From Paraburkholderia kirstenboschensis (GTDB lineage Bacteria > Pseudomonadota > Gammaproteobacteria > Burkholderiales > Burkholderiaceae), in the NCBI RefSeq assembly GCF_904848585.1, contig NZ_CAJHCR010000006.1:124001-188000 (forward strand): a stretch of DNA of 64,000 nucleotides, read 5' to 3'. Within the stretch, counting starts at the first letter, position 1; the number at the start of each line of letters is the position of its first letter. Under the pieces are notes generated by a model. It was not told where the DNA came from. It worked only from the letters and a program-made list of their open reading frames with translations, and made no database searches. Below are positions 33,024 to 42,037 of this stretch, in pieces. A program made the translations under genes and the position numbers.

Positions 33024-34730
33024 ATGACCTTACGCATTGGCCGCCGCGCATACGCGGAAATGTTCGGCCCCACCACCGGCGACCGCGTGCGTCTCGCCGA
33101 CACCGAGTTGCTGATCGAAGTGGAGCGCGACTTCACCACGTATGGCGAAGAAGTGAAATTCGGCGGCGGCAAGGTGATTCGCGACGGCATGGGCCAGTCG
33201 CAGCGCGTGCATGCCGACGTCGTCGATACGGTTGTGACCAACGCGGTGATTCTCGATCACTGGGGCATCGTGAAGGCCGACATCGGCATCAAGAACGGCC
33301 GCATCGCCGCTATCGGCAAGGCGGGCAATCCCGACATTCAGCCGAACGTCACGATCGCAATCGGTGCATCCACGGAGGTGATCGCGGGCGAAGGGCTGAT
33401 CGTCACGGCGGGCGGCATCGACACGCATATTCACTTCATCAGTCCGCAGCAGATCGAAGAAGCGCTCGCCAGCGGCGTGACGACGATGCTCGGCGGCGGC
33501 ACCGGTCCGGCAACGGGCACCAATGCCACGACCTGCACGCCGGGTCCGTGGCATCTCGAACGCATGTTGCAAGCGGCCGACGGCTATCCGATGAACCTCG
33601 GCTTCCTCGGCAAGGGCAACGTGAGCCAGCCGCAGCCCGCGCTCGAACAGATCGCGGCGGGCGCAATCGGCCTGAAGCTGCACGAGGACTGGGGCACGAC
33701 GCCGGCCGCGATCGACAACTGCCTGTCCGTCGCCGACGATACCGACACCCAGGTCGCCATTCACACGGATACGCTGAACGAAGCGGGTTTCGTCGAAGCG
33801 ACCGTGGCTGCGTTCAAGGGCCGCACGATCCATACGTATCACACGGAAGGCGCGGGCGGCGGCCATGCGCCCGACATCATCAAGGTATGCGGCGAAGCGA
33901 ACGTGCTGCCTTCTTCGACGAATCCGACGCGGCCCTACACCGTCAACACGCTCGAAGAGCATCTCGACATGCTGATGGTGTGCCACCACCTGGACCCGTC
34001 GATTGCGGAAGACATTGCGTTCGCCGAATCGCGCATTCGCCGCGAGACCATCGCCGCGGAAGACATCCTGCACGATCTCGGCGCTCTCTCGATGCTCTCG
34101 TCGGATTCGCAGGCGATGGGGCGCGTGGGCGAAGTGATCATCCGCACGTGGCAGACCGCGCACAAGATGAAAGTGCAACGCGGCGCGCTGCCCGAGGACA
34201 CCGCACGTCACGACAATTTCCGCGCGAAGCGTTATGTCGCCAAGTACACGATCAACCCGGCAATCACGCACGGCATTGCGCATGAAGTCGGTTCCATCGA
34301 GCCCGGCAAGTGGGCCGATCTCGTGTTTTGGGAGCCGGCGTTTTTCGGCATCAAACCGTCGTTGATCCTCAAAGGCGGCATGATCGCAATGGCGCAGATG
34401 GGCGACCCGAACGCGTCGATTCCAACGCCGCAGCCGGTGCATTATCGCGAGATGTTCGCCACGCGCGGCGGTGCGCTCGGACGCACGTCGCTGACTTTCG
34501 TTTCGCAACTCGCCGCCGATGCAGGCGTCGCCGAGCGCTATGGCCTGAACAAGCGTATCGTGGCCGTGAAGAACTGCCGCAACATCACGAAGGCGGACAT
34601 GATCCACAACGCGTGGCGCCCGTCGATCAGCGTCGATCCGGAAACCTATCAGGTGATCGCCGACGGTCAACTGCTGACCTGCGAACCGGCAACTATCTTG
34701 CCGATGGCGCAACGCTATTTTCTGTTCTGA
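33024..34730 (+). CDS. ureC: Urease alpha (catalytic) subunit
   Basis: The start MTLRIGRRAYAEMFGPTTGD at 33024 gives 568 residues, the usual length. Nickel ligands and catalytic residues are in place: GGIDTHIHF (two His), the carbamylated Lys in IGLKLHEDWGTT, His in VAIHTDTLNE and HTYHTEGAGGGHAPD, flap Cys-His in MLMVCHHLD, and Asp in LSSDSQAMGR. It hydrolyses urea to ammonia and carbamate. The ribosome site is weak. An in-frame start at 32970 lies too close to the ureB stop and adds an atypical leader. Confidence 0.97.
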   Translation: MTLRIGRRAYAEMFGPTTGDRVRLADTELLIEVERDFTTYGEEVKFGGGKVIRDGMGQSQRVHADVVDTVVTNAVILDHWGIVKADIGIKNGRIAAIGKAGNPDIQPNVTIAIGASTEVIAGEGLIVTAGGIDTHIHFISPQQIEEALASGVTTMLGGGTGPATGTNATTCTPGPWHLERMLQAADGYPMNLGFLGKGNVSQPQPALEQIAAGAIGLKLHEDWGTTPAAIDNCLSVADDTDTQVAIHTDTLNEAGFVEATVAAFKGRTIHTYHTEGAGGGHAPDIIKVCGEANVLPSSTNPTRPYTVNTLEEHLDMLMVCHHLDPSIAEDIAFAESRIRRETIAAEDILHDLGALSMLSSDSQAMGRVGEVIIRTWQTAHKMKVQRGALPEDTARHDNFRAKRYVAKYTINPAITHGIAHEVGSIEPGKWADLVFWEPAFFGIKPSLILKGGMIAMAQMGDPNASIPTPQPVHYREMFATRGGALGRTSLTFVSQLAADAGVAERYGLNKRIVAVKNCRNITKADMIHNAWRPSISVDPETYQVIADGQLLTCEPATILPMAQRYFLF

Positions 34731-34732
34731 CC

Positions 34733-35383
34733 ATGCGCACACTCGACAAACTGGTTGCACCGCATCTCAAACTCGCGCCGGTGCTTGTAAAGCGCGCGCC
34801 GACGCTGACGCTCGCTTTCGACGAGCGTCGCAAGAGCCGCCTTGCGGCCACGCTCGATAGCGGCGAAGAAGTCGCCGTGCTGCTGCCGCGCGGCACCGTG
34901 CTGCGCGATGGCGATGTGCTGGTCGCAGACGATGGCGGTCTCGTGCGAGTAGTCGCCGCGCCGGAAGCGGTGCTGGTGGTCCGTGCGAAAGACACGTTGA
35001 CGCTCACACGTGCGGCGTACCACCTGGGCAATCGCCATACGCCGGTGGAAGTCGGCGCGGATTACCTGAAGCTCGAATACGATCCGGTGCTGGCCGATAT
35101 GCTGAAGCGTATCGGCGCGACGGTCGATCAGGTTTCGATGCCGTTTCAGCCGGAGTCCGGCGCGTACGGCGGCGGCCATAAGCATGGCCATGACGAGACG
35201 TTCGCCGAAGACTACGCGTTGGCGCAGCAGGTGTTCGGCGAGCATCATGGGCATGAGCATTCGCATGATCATGAGCACGGGCATGAGCACGGGCATGGCC
35301 ACGGGCACGGGCAAGAGCAGGAAGGCCACGTCCACGACGAATCTTGCGGCCACGCGCATCACCATCACCATGCGCATCGCTGA
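34733..35383 (+). CDS. ureE: Urease accessory nickel chaperone UreE with long His-rich tail
   Basis: The ATG follows the ureC stop by two bases. The 216-residue protein has the peptide-binding N-domain (EEVAVLLPRGTVLRDGDVLV) and metal-binding C-domain (YHLGNRHTPVEV with the conserved His, LKRIGATVDQVSMPFQPESG). The C-terminal 65 or so residues hold 24 His, including alternating His-Gly and a His5 run, with one Cys. UreE brings nickel to UreG. The tail is much longer than the minimal UreE and should bind several nickel ions. Confidence 0.94.
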   Translation: MRTLDKLVAPHLKLAPVLVKRAPTLTLAFDERRKSRLAATLDSGEEVAVLLPRGTVLRDGDVLVADDGGLVRVVAAPEAVLVVRAKDTLTLTRAAYHLGNRHTPVEVGADYLKLEYDPVLADMLKRIGATVDQVSMPFQPESGAYGGGHKHGHDETFAEDYALAQQVFGEHHGHEHSHDHEHGHEHGHGHGHGQEQEGHVHDESCGHAHHHHHAHR

Positions 35384-36050
35384 ACTCACCGCGCTTTTGC
35401 ACCTTGCGTCGCCGGCGCTGCCCATCGGCGCCTTCAGCTACTCCCAAGGTCTCGAAGCGGCGATCGAAGCGCAACTGATCACCGACGCCGATTCGGCGCG
35501 CGCCTGGATCGCGAGCGGCTTGACCGACGTGCTCGCGCATGGCGAACTGCCTTTTCTCGCGCATCAGATTGAGCGCTGGCGCACGCACGACGCTACTGGG
35601 CTCGCGCAAGCGAATAGCGAGTTCCTCGCGAGCCGCGAGTCGGCCGAATTGCGGCGTGAAACCGAACAGATGGGCTGGTCGCTGCGACAACTGTGCGCAT
35701 CGCTCGAATGGGGCGATGCGGCACGGCGCGCGACGCTGGCTTCGATGACGCCGCTCGCGCAACCCACGGCGTTCGCCTTCGCAGCGTATGCGCACGATGC
35801 CGCCGTCGACGCTGCTCTTGCCGCGTACGCATTTAGCTGGGTCGAGAACCAGGCCGCCGCCGCATTAAAAGCCGTGCCATTGGGGCAACTGGCGGGGCAA
35901 CGCATCATCGTCGCGTTGCGCGAGCCGATCGATGCTGCGGTCAAGCGCGCTTTAGCCACGTCGCCGGAAAACATCAATACCTTCGCGCCGCAACTCGGCA
36001 TTCTGTCGGCGCGTCACGAGTCGCAGTATTCGCGGCTTTTTCGCTCATAA
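35370..36050 (+). CDS. ureF: Urease accessory protein UreF
   Basis: The ATG at 35370 lies inside the His-tail codons of ureE, overlapping by 14 bases. The 226-residue product has the UreF start LTALLHLASPALPIGAFSYS and QGLEAAIEAQLITDADSARA, then SWVENQAAAALKAVPLGQLA and the C-terminal IGD-like FAPQLGILSARHESQYSRLF. UreF acts with UreD to gate nickel transfer and carbamylation. Longer in-frame starts would read the His-tail DNA in another frame and were rejected. Confidence 0.93.
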   Translation: MRIAELTALLHLASPALPIGAFSYSQGLEAAIEAQLITDADSARAWIASGLTDVLAHGELPFLAHQIERWRTHDATGLAQANSEFLASRESAELRRETEQMGWSLRQLCASLEWGDAARRATLASMTPLAQPTAFAFAAYAHDAAVDAALAAYAFSWVENQAAAALKAVPLGQLAGQRIIVALREPIDAAVKRALATSPENINTFAPQLGILSARHESQYSRLFRS

Positions 36051-36061
36051 AACGATCCATC

Positions 36062-36715
36062 ATGAACGCACCTCATCATCCTGCTCACTCGTCCGTCCGT
36101 ACGAAGAAACTGCCGCCGCTGCGCGTGGGCGTCGGTGGCCCGGTCGGCTCGGGCAAGACAACGTTGCTCGAAATGCTCTGCAAGGCGATGCGCGAACGGT
36201 ACGACCTGGTCGCGATCACCAACGACATCTATACGAAAGAAGATCAGCGCCTGTTGACGGTGGCGGGCGCGTTGCCGGCCGAGCGGATCATGGGTGTCGA
36301 GACGGGCGGCTGTCCGCATACCGCGATTCGCGAGGACGCATCGATCAACCTCGAAGCTGTCGACCGCATGCTCACGCGTTTTCCGGACGCGGACATTGTC
36401 TTTATCGAATCGGGCGGCGATAACCTCGCGGCGACCTTCAGCCCGGAACTGTCGGATCTGACGATTTACGTGATCGACGTGGCAGGCGGCGAGAAAATTC
36501 CGCGCAAGGGCGGCCCGGGCATTACGAAGTCCGATCTGCTCGTGATCAACAAGACGGACCTCGCGCCGATGGTCGGCGCGAACCTCGACGTGATGGCTTC
36601 CGACGCGAAGAAAATGCGCGGCGAGCGGCCTTTTGTGATGAGTAATCTGAAGGCGCTCGACGGGTTGGACGACGTGGTGCGGTTTATCGAGCGAAAGGGG
36701 TTGTTGAAGGTTTGA
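36062..36715 (+). CDS. ureG: Urease accessory GTPase UreG
   Basis: The 217-residue protein has P-loop VGVGGPVGSGKTTLLEML, the metal-site motif Cys-Pro-His in VETGGCPHTAIREDASINLE, VFIESGGDNLAATFSPELSD and the guanine-specificity NKTD in LLVINKTDLAPM. It hydrolyses GTP to drive nickel insertion into urease. It begins 11 bases after ureF and ends convergent with waaA, 33 bases away, so it closes the urease cluster. Confidence 0.96.
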   Translation: MNAPHHPAHSSVRTKKLPPLRVGVGGPVGSGKTTLLEMLCKAMRERYDLVAITNDIYTKEDQRLLTVAGALPAERIMGVETGGCPHTAIREDASINLEAVDRMLTRFPDADIVFIESGGDNLAATFSPELSDLTIYVIDVAGGEKIPRKGGPGITKSDLLVINKTDLAPMVGANLDVMASDAKKMRGERPFVMSNLKALDGLDDVVRFIERKGLLKV

Positions 36716-36748
36716 GGGCTGACGCGCTGAGTCTGCCCAGCACTGCCC

Positions 36749-38056
36749 TCACTCCGGCAATATCGCCATCAATACATCCACGGTACGCGCGGTCGCCCCG
36801 CGATGACGCGCGGCAAACGCCGAGGCCGCGCCGCCCATCATGAGCCGCCGCGCCTTGTCGTTGAAGAGTTCGCGCAGCGCTCGCGCCAGATCGGCCGGAT
36901 CCTGCACCTGCACCGCCGCGCCCGCGGCGACTGCATCGGCCGTGGCCTGCGTGAAGTTGAACACGTGCGGCCCGATTAGCACGGGCACGCCCACCGCGCA
37001 GGCTTCGATCAGATTCTGTCCGCCGAGCGGCAACAGACTGCCGCCGATAAACGCGAGGTCCGAGGCCGCATAATAAGCGCCCAGTTCGCCCATCGAATCG
37101 CCGAGCAGCACATTCACGTCCGCCGGCAATGCGGGCACACCGCTGCTCGAAGCCGCTGACGCAACTTTCGCATCGGGCGCCCACGTCGAACGTCGCGCGA
37201 GTCGCAGCCCGGCTTTCTCGACGAGCGCCGCAACTTCGTTAAAGCGCTGTGGATGGCGCGGCACGAGAATCAACAGCGCACCTTCAACGCCGAGGGCCGC
37301 GAACGCTTGCAACACGAGTTCCTCTTCGCCTTCGCGTGTACTTGCCGCCACCCACACCGGGCGCGCGCCGATTGCCGCGCGCCACGCATGACCGCGCGCC
37401 GCCAGTTCCGGCGGCGTGCTCATGTCGAACTTGAGATTGCCCAGTACCGCGACGTTGCGCGCGCCCAGCGCGGTCAACCGTTCCGCGTCCGATGGACTCT
37501 GCGCCAGCACGCGCGCAAAGCCGCCGAACACGTCCTTCGTCGCGCCGCCGAATTTCGCCGCGCGCTTATATGAGCGCGCTGACATCCGCGCGTTGGTCAA
37601 CACCAGTTGCACGTCGGCGCGCCGGCATTCGTCGATCAGCGTGGGCCACACCTCGGTTTCCATTACCAGACCGAGCGACGGCCGCCACGCGCGCAAAAAG
37701 CGCCGCACCGCGTGCGGCATGTCGTACGGCAGATAGCTGCGCAACACGCGGTCGCCGAAAATCTGCTCGCCGGTCGCGCGCCCGCTCGGCGTCATGTGAG
37801 TCAACAGAATGCGTGCGTCCGGACGCGCTTTGATGAGCGCCTCGATCAGCGGTTGCGCGGCACGCGTCTCACCTACCGACACCGCGTGCACCCAGATCAA
37901 CGGCGCGTTGTCTTCGGGCAAACGTCCGCGAACATAGCCGAAGCGCTCGCCGATATGTTGACGATAACCGCGCTCCTTGCGTGAACGAATCAGCAGACGC
38001 AGCACGGCGACCGGCGCGATGATCCACCAGAGCGCGTTATAGATTGCCCTCAGCAT
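36749..38056 (-). CDS. waaA: 3-deoxy-D-manno-octulosonic acid (Kdo) transferase
   Basis: The 435-residue GT30 enzyme starts with a membrane anchor (LWWIIAPVAVLRLLIRS) and continues RGYRQHIGERFGYV, IWVHAVSVGETRAAQPLIEA, ILLTHMTPSGRATGEQIFGD and VMETEVWPTLIDECRRADV. The C-domain has FIGGSLLPLGGQNLIEACAV. It adds Kdo to lipid A precursor at the cytoplasmic face. It follows the Kdo dioxygenase and waaC on the same strand. Confidence 0.95.
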   Translation of the reverse strand: MLRAIYNALWWIIAPVAVLRLLIRSRKERGYRQHIGERFGYVRGRLPEDNAPLIWVHAVSVGETRAAQPLIEALIKARPDARILLTHMTPSGRATGEQIFGDRVLRSYLPYDMPHAVRRFLRAWRPSLGLVMETEVWPTLIDECRRADVQLVLTNARMSARSYKRAAKFGGATKDVFGGFARVLAQSPSDAERLTALGARNVAVLGNLKFDMSTPPELAARGHAWRAAIGARPVWVAASTREGEEELVLQAFAALGVEGALLILVPRHPQRFNEVAALVEKAGLRLARRSTWAPDAKVASAASSSGVPALPADVNVLLGDSMGELGAYYAASDLAFIGGSLLPLGGQNLIEACAVGVPVLIGPHVFNFTQATADAVAAGAAVQVQDPADLARALRELFNDKARRLMMGGAASAFAARHRGATARTVDVLMAILPE

Positions 38057-38195
38057 CGGCGCTCCGCATGATGCAACCGCACAGCGTGCAGCTCGCGAAT
38101 ACAGTGCCGATGCAATTGACCTTGCATGACCGCATAGTCGGGCACCGGCGCGCGACGGTGCACAAAGTCCCGTGAGCCGGAACGAACGGCGGCGC

Positions 38196-39080
38196 TCAAA
38201 CCAGCGCCCTGCCCTTCAGGCGTTCAAGTATGCCGAGCGGCGCACATTCGGGTTGCACCATTGCCTTGACCGGCAGGAAGAAAGTCTGCTCGAGCATGAA
38301 CTGACCGGACATCACAGCGTGCGAAGTCTGATCGGAGAAGCACACCCACACGCTGCCCGGCGGAAACGGCAGGGTCTCCTGCGGGCTTGTCTTCTGATAT
38401 TCGAGGTCAGCCTTCATGCCGTCGTGCAGATGGAGCATCAAATGGTCGTACTCGCTGCGCGGCGATTTGGTTACGTGCAACAGATTCAGCAACCACGCTG
38501 CGCCAGGCATTTGCGGCTTGATGTGCGGCAGAAAGCGTTTGGCCATGTCCTCGAACGGTTCGCCGACTCGCCACACGCGCGGCACGCCATTCGGATTGAC
38601 GTTGGTGAACACACGCAGAATGCGTTCGCCGTAATTGGGCCGCGACGGAAACGCGTCCACATGCAAGCGGCTATCGTCCTTGCGCCATGACGTTTGCCGT
38701 GTTTCCACCTGATGCAGCCGCAAACTCGTGGGCGCCACGCGCAGCTTGCCGTTGTATTCGGGAAAGAGCCCGTCGACGAGCGTGCGCGCATTCGCCTGGT
38801 AACGCGCGATCAACGCGCGCACCGCGGACTGCGTGACGGCGTTGCCTGCCACGCCGTGCAATGCGCCGCCATTCGGTTCGAGGCTGATGTTCTTGCGGTT
38901 CGGATCGGCCAGCGCGGGATCGAGCAGCGCCTGCTCGCCGCCTTCAATCGCGAAACGCAGGTTCGGGAAATACAGCACCTTGCCGCGTTCGACGCCGGCG
39001 AGCAGCGTCTCACGCGGCACGGACAGGTTGCGCGCGTGCCAGTCGGCATTCGCTACTTCGATGATCTGGGTTTCGTTCAT
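38196..39080 (-). CDS. kdoO: Kdo 3-hydroxylase-type Fe(II)/2-oxoglutarate dioxygenase
   Basis: The start at 39078-39080 after AAGGGCG gives 294 residues. SRLHVDAFPSRPNYGERILR carries the His-x-Asp metal motif (His 140, Asp 142) and FSDQTSHAVMSGQFMLEQTF supplies the distal His 254. This matches the Kdo hydroxylase family, which converts the outer Kdo of LPS to Ko in Burkholderia (established for B. ambifaria KdoO). The position between waaC and waaA supports that role. An in-frame start at 39152 is poorly supported. Confidence 0.88.
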   Translation of the reverse strand: MNETQIIEVANADWHARNLSVPRETLLAGVERGKVLYFPNLRFAIEGGEQALLDPALADPNRKNISLEPNGGALHGVAGNAVTQSAVRALIARYQANARTLVDGLFPEYNGKLRVAPTSLRLHQVETRQTSWRKDDSRLHVDAFPSRPNYGERILRVFTNVNPNGVPRVWRVGEPFEDMAKRFLPHIKPQMPGAAWLLNLLHVTKSPRSEYDHLMLHLHDGMKADLEYQKTSPQETLPFPPGSVWVCFSDQTSHAVMSGQFMLEQTFFLPVKAMVQPECAPLGILERLKGRALV

Positions 39081-39129
39081 GATCGCCCTTGGAAACGGAT
39101 GATGCGTGAGGCGAAGCACACCGGACGAA

Positions 39130-40125
39130 TCACAACAGTCCGAAGCCGGCAAGCGCGGACTTCACCTGTTGCAGCGTGGGCGGTTGCCCTGCCGTGCCGA
39201 GATTGACGACGTTGGGGGACCAGTAGCCGCCGGTGCGCCACGCGGTCGCGAAATTGTACAACTCGACCGTGGGCCGCTTAAGCGCCGCTGCAATGTGAAC
39301 TAGACCTGTGTCAACGCCGACTGTCGCGGCCGCGCCTTCAAGCAGGCCGACCACCGCGGGCAACGACAGCTTGGGCGGCACGATGGCCGCCGCGCCGAAC
39401 TCTTTCGCAAGACGCTCGCTCGTCGCGCGCTCGGCCTCGCTGCCCCACGGCAAGACGATCGACGCGCCGCGCCGCACGAGCGACTGCCCCAACTCGATCC
39501 ACGCGGTATCGGGCCATTGCTTGTCGGCGCGCGAGGTCGCGTGCACGAACACCACGTAAGGCACAGGAAGATTGAGATTCGCCGCCGACAACGCCAACGC
39601 GGCGCGCCGCGTGTCGATGCCAAAATCGATTTCGTCGGTAGGTTGCGGCTGCGGGTCGTTCAGCGCCGCGGCCACCAGCTGCCGCGTGCGCTCGACCACA
39701 TGCGTGCGCGGCTCGATCGGCACGCGCTTGTCGTAAAAGAAGCGCACCGGCCATTCGAAGCCCGCGCCGTCAGTGCGATTTGCGAGGCCGACGAGCGGTC
39801 CGCGCGCCATGCTCGCGACCCACGCGGTCTTGATGAGCCCCTGGCAGTCGATCACCAGATCGTAGTTCTCGGCCGCGAGCGCGCGGCGGAATGCGCCGAT
39901 CTCGCGCCAGTTGCCGACCGACAGAATGCGCTTGCGCCAGCGTCGCAGCGAGACGGGGATCGCGCGCCGCACGCCGGTCACGAGTTCGACAAGCCCCACG
40001 AAACTTTCCTCGACGAGCCAGTCGATCTGCGCCTCGGGATGACGGCGCCGGATATCGGCGATCACCGGCATGTTGTGAACGACGTCGCCCAATGACGACA
40101 CCCTCACGATCAATATCTTTTGCAC
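39130..40125 (-). CDS. waaC: LPS heptosyltransferase I
   Basis: The GT9 protein starts KILIVRVSSLGDVVHNMPVI, which is diagnostic of WaaC. It continues AQIDWLVEESFVGLVELV, DLVIDCQGLIKTAWVASMAR and, in the C-domain, GVDTGLVHIAAALKRPTVEL. It transfers L-glycero-D-manno-heptose onto Kdo2-lipid A. I prefer the GTG at 40123-40125; a TTG two codons upstream (40129-40131) is possible, and neither has a strong ribosome site. It ends 49 bases before the dioxygenase start. Confidence 0.93.
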   Translation of the reverse strand: MQKILIVRVSSLGDVVHNMPVIADIRRRHPEAQIDWLVEESFVGLVELVTGVRRAIPVSLRRWRKRILSVGNWREIGAFRRALAAENYDLVIDCQGLIKTAWVASMARGPLVGLANRTDGAGFEWPVRFFYDKRVPIEPRTHVVERTRQLVAAALNDPQPQPTDEIDFGIDTRRAALALSAANLNLPVPYVVFVHATSRADKQWPDTAWIELGQSLVRRGASIVLPWGSEAERATSERLAKEFGAAAIVPPKLSLPAVVGLLEGAAATVGVDTGLVHIAAALKRPTVELYNFATAWRTGGYWSPNVVNLGTAGQPPTLQQVKSALAGFGLL

Positions 40126-40283
40126 GCTCAAGAGTGGGAAAACCGGTTATCCGGCCCGAAGATGCATTGAAAGAAGCCCAACGAAACCTAAGGCTTCGCG
40201 TGAGACTTCCAGCGAGAGATGACAGAACGCAGACGTTATGTCACCAGGACGGCAATTCTAGCGCGACCCGGCTGGCTGGCATG

Positions 40284-40321
40284 AAAAAACGCGGCGCGGT
40301 AAGTGAAACCCGCGCCGCGTT
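40284..40321 (-). terminator. Rho-independent terminator after the phosphomannomutase gene
   Basis: On the minus strand a perfect 12-bp stem (AACGCGGCGCGG with CCGCGCCGCGTT, ten-base loop) runs directly into six T. It separates the phosphomannomutase transcript from waaC, so waaC-kdoO-waaA needs its own promoter in 40126-40283. Confidence 0.88.
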
Positions 40322-40379
40322 CTGGCCGATGGCCGCGGCTCGCCGACAACTTCAGCGAACCGCCCCGCCGTTCGAACGT

Positions 40380-41774
40380 TTAGAACGGCAGCTTTGCGTC
40401 GGCTTTCTCCGCGAGAATCACGCGGCGGAAGTCTTCCTGAATGCGCTTGAGTGCCGCGTCGTTATCGGCTTCAAAACGCATGACCACGACCGGCGTGGTG
40501 TTCGAGGAACGCGCGAGGCCGAAGCCGTCCGGGTACTCGACACGCAGGCCGTCGATCTTCACGACCTCGTCGGCGCCGGTGAATTGCGCGTTCTGCTGCA
40601 AGCGTGCGATGAGTTCGAAGTTCTCGCCTTCCTCGAGTTTCAGTTGCAGTTCGGGCGTGGAGTTCGAGTTGGGCAGCGAGTTGAGCAGCTTGCTCGGGTC
40701 TTCCACACGCGTGAGGATTTCCAGCAGACGCGCGCCGGTGTACAGGCCGTCGTCGAAACCGTACCAGCGGTCCTTGAAGAACACATGGCCGCTCATTTCG
40801 CCCGCGAGCGGCGCGCCGGTTTCGCGCAGCTTCGCCTTCACGAGCGAGTGGCCGGTCTTCCACATGAGCGGCTCGCCGCCCTTGTCCTTCACCCACTTCG
40901 CGAGATTGCGGGTGCACTTCACGTCGTAGATGATCTGCGCGCCCTTGTTGCGCGACAGCACTTCTTCGGCGAACAGCATCAGTTGGCGGTCCGGATAAAT
41001 GATCTGGCCGTCTTTGGTGACGACGCCGAGGCGGTCGCCGTCGCCGTCGAAGGCAAAGCCGATTTCCGCGTCCGTTTCCTTCAGCGCGCGAATCACGTCC
41101 TGAAGGTTTTCCGGATGCGCCGGGTCCGGGTGATGGTTCGGGAAGTTGCCGTCGATTTCCGTAAAGAGTTCGACGAGTTCGCAACCGAGCTTCTTGAAGA
41201 GCTTGGGCGCGAGGCCGCCGGCGACGCCGTTGCCGGTGTCCACCACGATCTTGATCGGGCGCGAGAGCTTGACGTCGCTCGTAATGCGCTCGAGGTACGC
41301 ATCGGCAATGTCGTACTCGGCGTAGGTGCCGCTGCCTTCGGAGAAGTTTTCGTCGACGATGCGCTGATGCAGCGCGAGAATCTGCTCGCCATAAATCGCG
41401 GAGCCGCGCAGCACCATCTTGAAGCCGTTGTAGTCCGGCGGATTGTGACTACCCGTCACGACGATGCACGAATCGACGCGCCGTTCGCCGCCCTCGAGTT
41501 GCAACGGCACGCTCGCAGCGAAGTAGCCGACCGGGGTAGGCACCATGCCGACATTGACCACGTCGACGCCGGCCGCACGCAGCCCGTCGGACAATGTCTG
41601 GATCAATTCCGGACCCGACAGGCGACCGTCACGCGCGACCACCACGGCGTCGCCGCCTTGTGCACGCACTTCGCTGCCGAACGCACGGCCGATCGAACGC
41701 GCTGCATCCGCGTCGAGCGTCTTGCCGATTACGCCGCGAATGTCATATGCCTTGAAAATAGATTTGGAGATCAT
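40380..41774 (-). CDS. manB: Phosphomannomutase/phosphoglucomutase
   Basis: The 464-residue alpha-D-phosphohexomutase begins ISKSIFKAYDIRGVIGKTLD. The phosphoserine loop is VVTGSHNPPDYNGFKMV, the metal loop AFDGDGDRLGVVT, the sugar loop GEMSGHVFF and the phosphate loop near RFEADND...RRVI. It resembles AlgC/PgcA types that interconvert mannose-6-phosphate and mannose-1-phosphate (and glucose phosphates) for LPS and exopolysaccharide precursors. It is followed by its own terminator and is divergent from the flippase gene. Confidence 0.93.
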   Translation of the reverse strand: MISKSIFKAYDIRGVIGKTLDADAARSIGRAFGSEVRAQGGDAVVVARDGRLSGPELIQTLSDGLRAAGVDVVNVGMVPTPVGYFAASVPLQLEGGERRVDSCIVVTGSHNPPDYNGFKMVLRGSAIYGEQILALHQRIVDENFSEGSGTYAEYDIADAYLERITSDVKLSRPIKIVVDTGNGVAGGLAPKLFKKLGCELVELFTEIDGNFPNHHPDPAHPENLQDVIRALKETDAEIGFAFDGDGDRLGVVTKDGQIIYPDRQLMLFAEEVLSRNKGAQIIYDVKCTRNLAKWVKDKGGEPLMWKTGHSLVKAKLRETGAPLAGEMSGHVFFKDRWYGFDDGLYTGARLLEILTRVEDPSKLLNSLPNSNSTPELQLKLEEGENFELIARLQQNAQFTGADEVVKIDGLRVEYPDGFGLARSSNTTPVVVMRFEADNDAALKRIQEDFRRVILAEKADAKLPF

Positions 41775-42037
41775 GTTGGCTCACTTGCGTGCAATGGGAA
41801 AATTTTGACCGGCGCAGTCATGCTTGATCGGTAAATCATAGCGACTGGACATGATGCTGCGCCCTTGCCGGAGGCAATCCGGTTCCAACTCTTATAATTG
41901 CGCTTTTCGGACCAGCCTAGTAACGCCATTCTAATGCTTAGACGCCCTCCATTTGTAAAGTTGCCAAGGCCGCCCATGCCTCGACGGCCGGCCAGGTGGG
42001 CAGACTCGCGCCAAACGCATTGGCGGGCACTTACCGG
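41775..42037. promoter_or_regulatory. Divergent promoter region between phosphomannomutase and flippase genes
   Basis: TATAAT at 41893-41898 is a plausible -10 element reading right. No -35 at standard spacing was convincing. This region separates the two LPS transcription units. Confidence 0.4.

Noticed and set aside
33030..34760. Minus-strand open frame of 576 codons opposite ureC
   Set aside because: Long antisense frames are common in GC-rich genes; composition is Arg/His-rich and the plus strand is an intact ureC.
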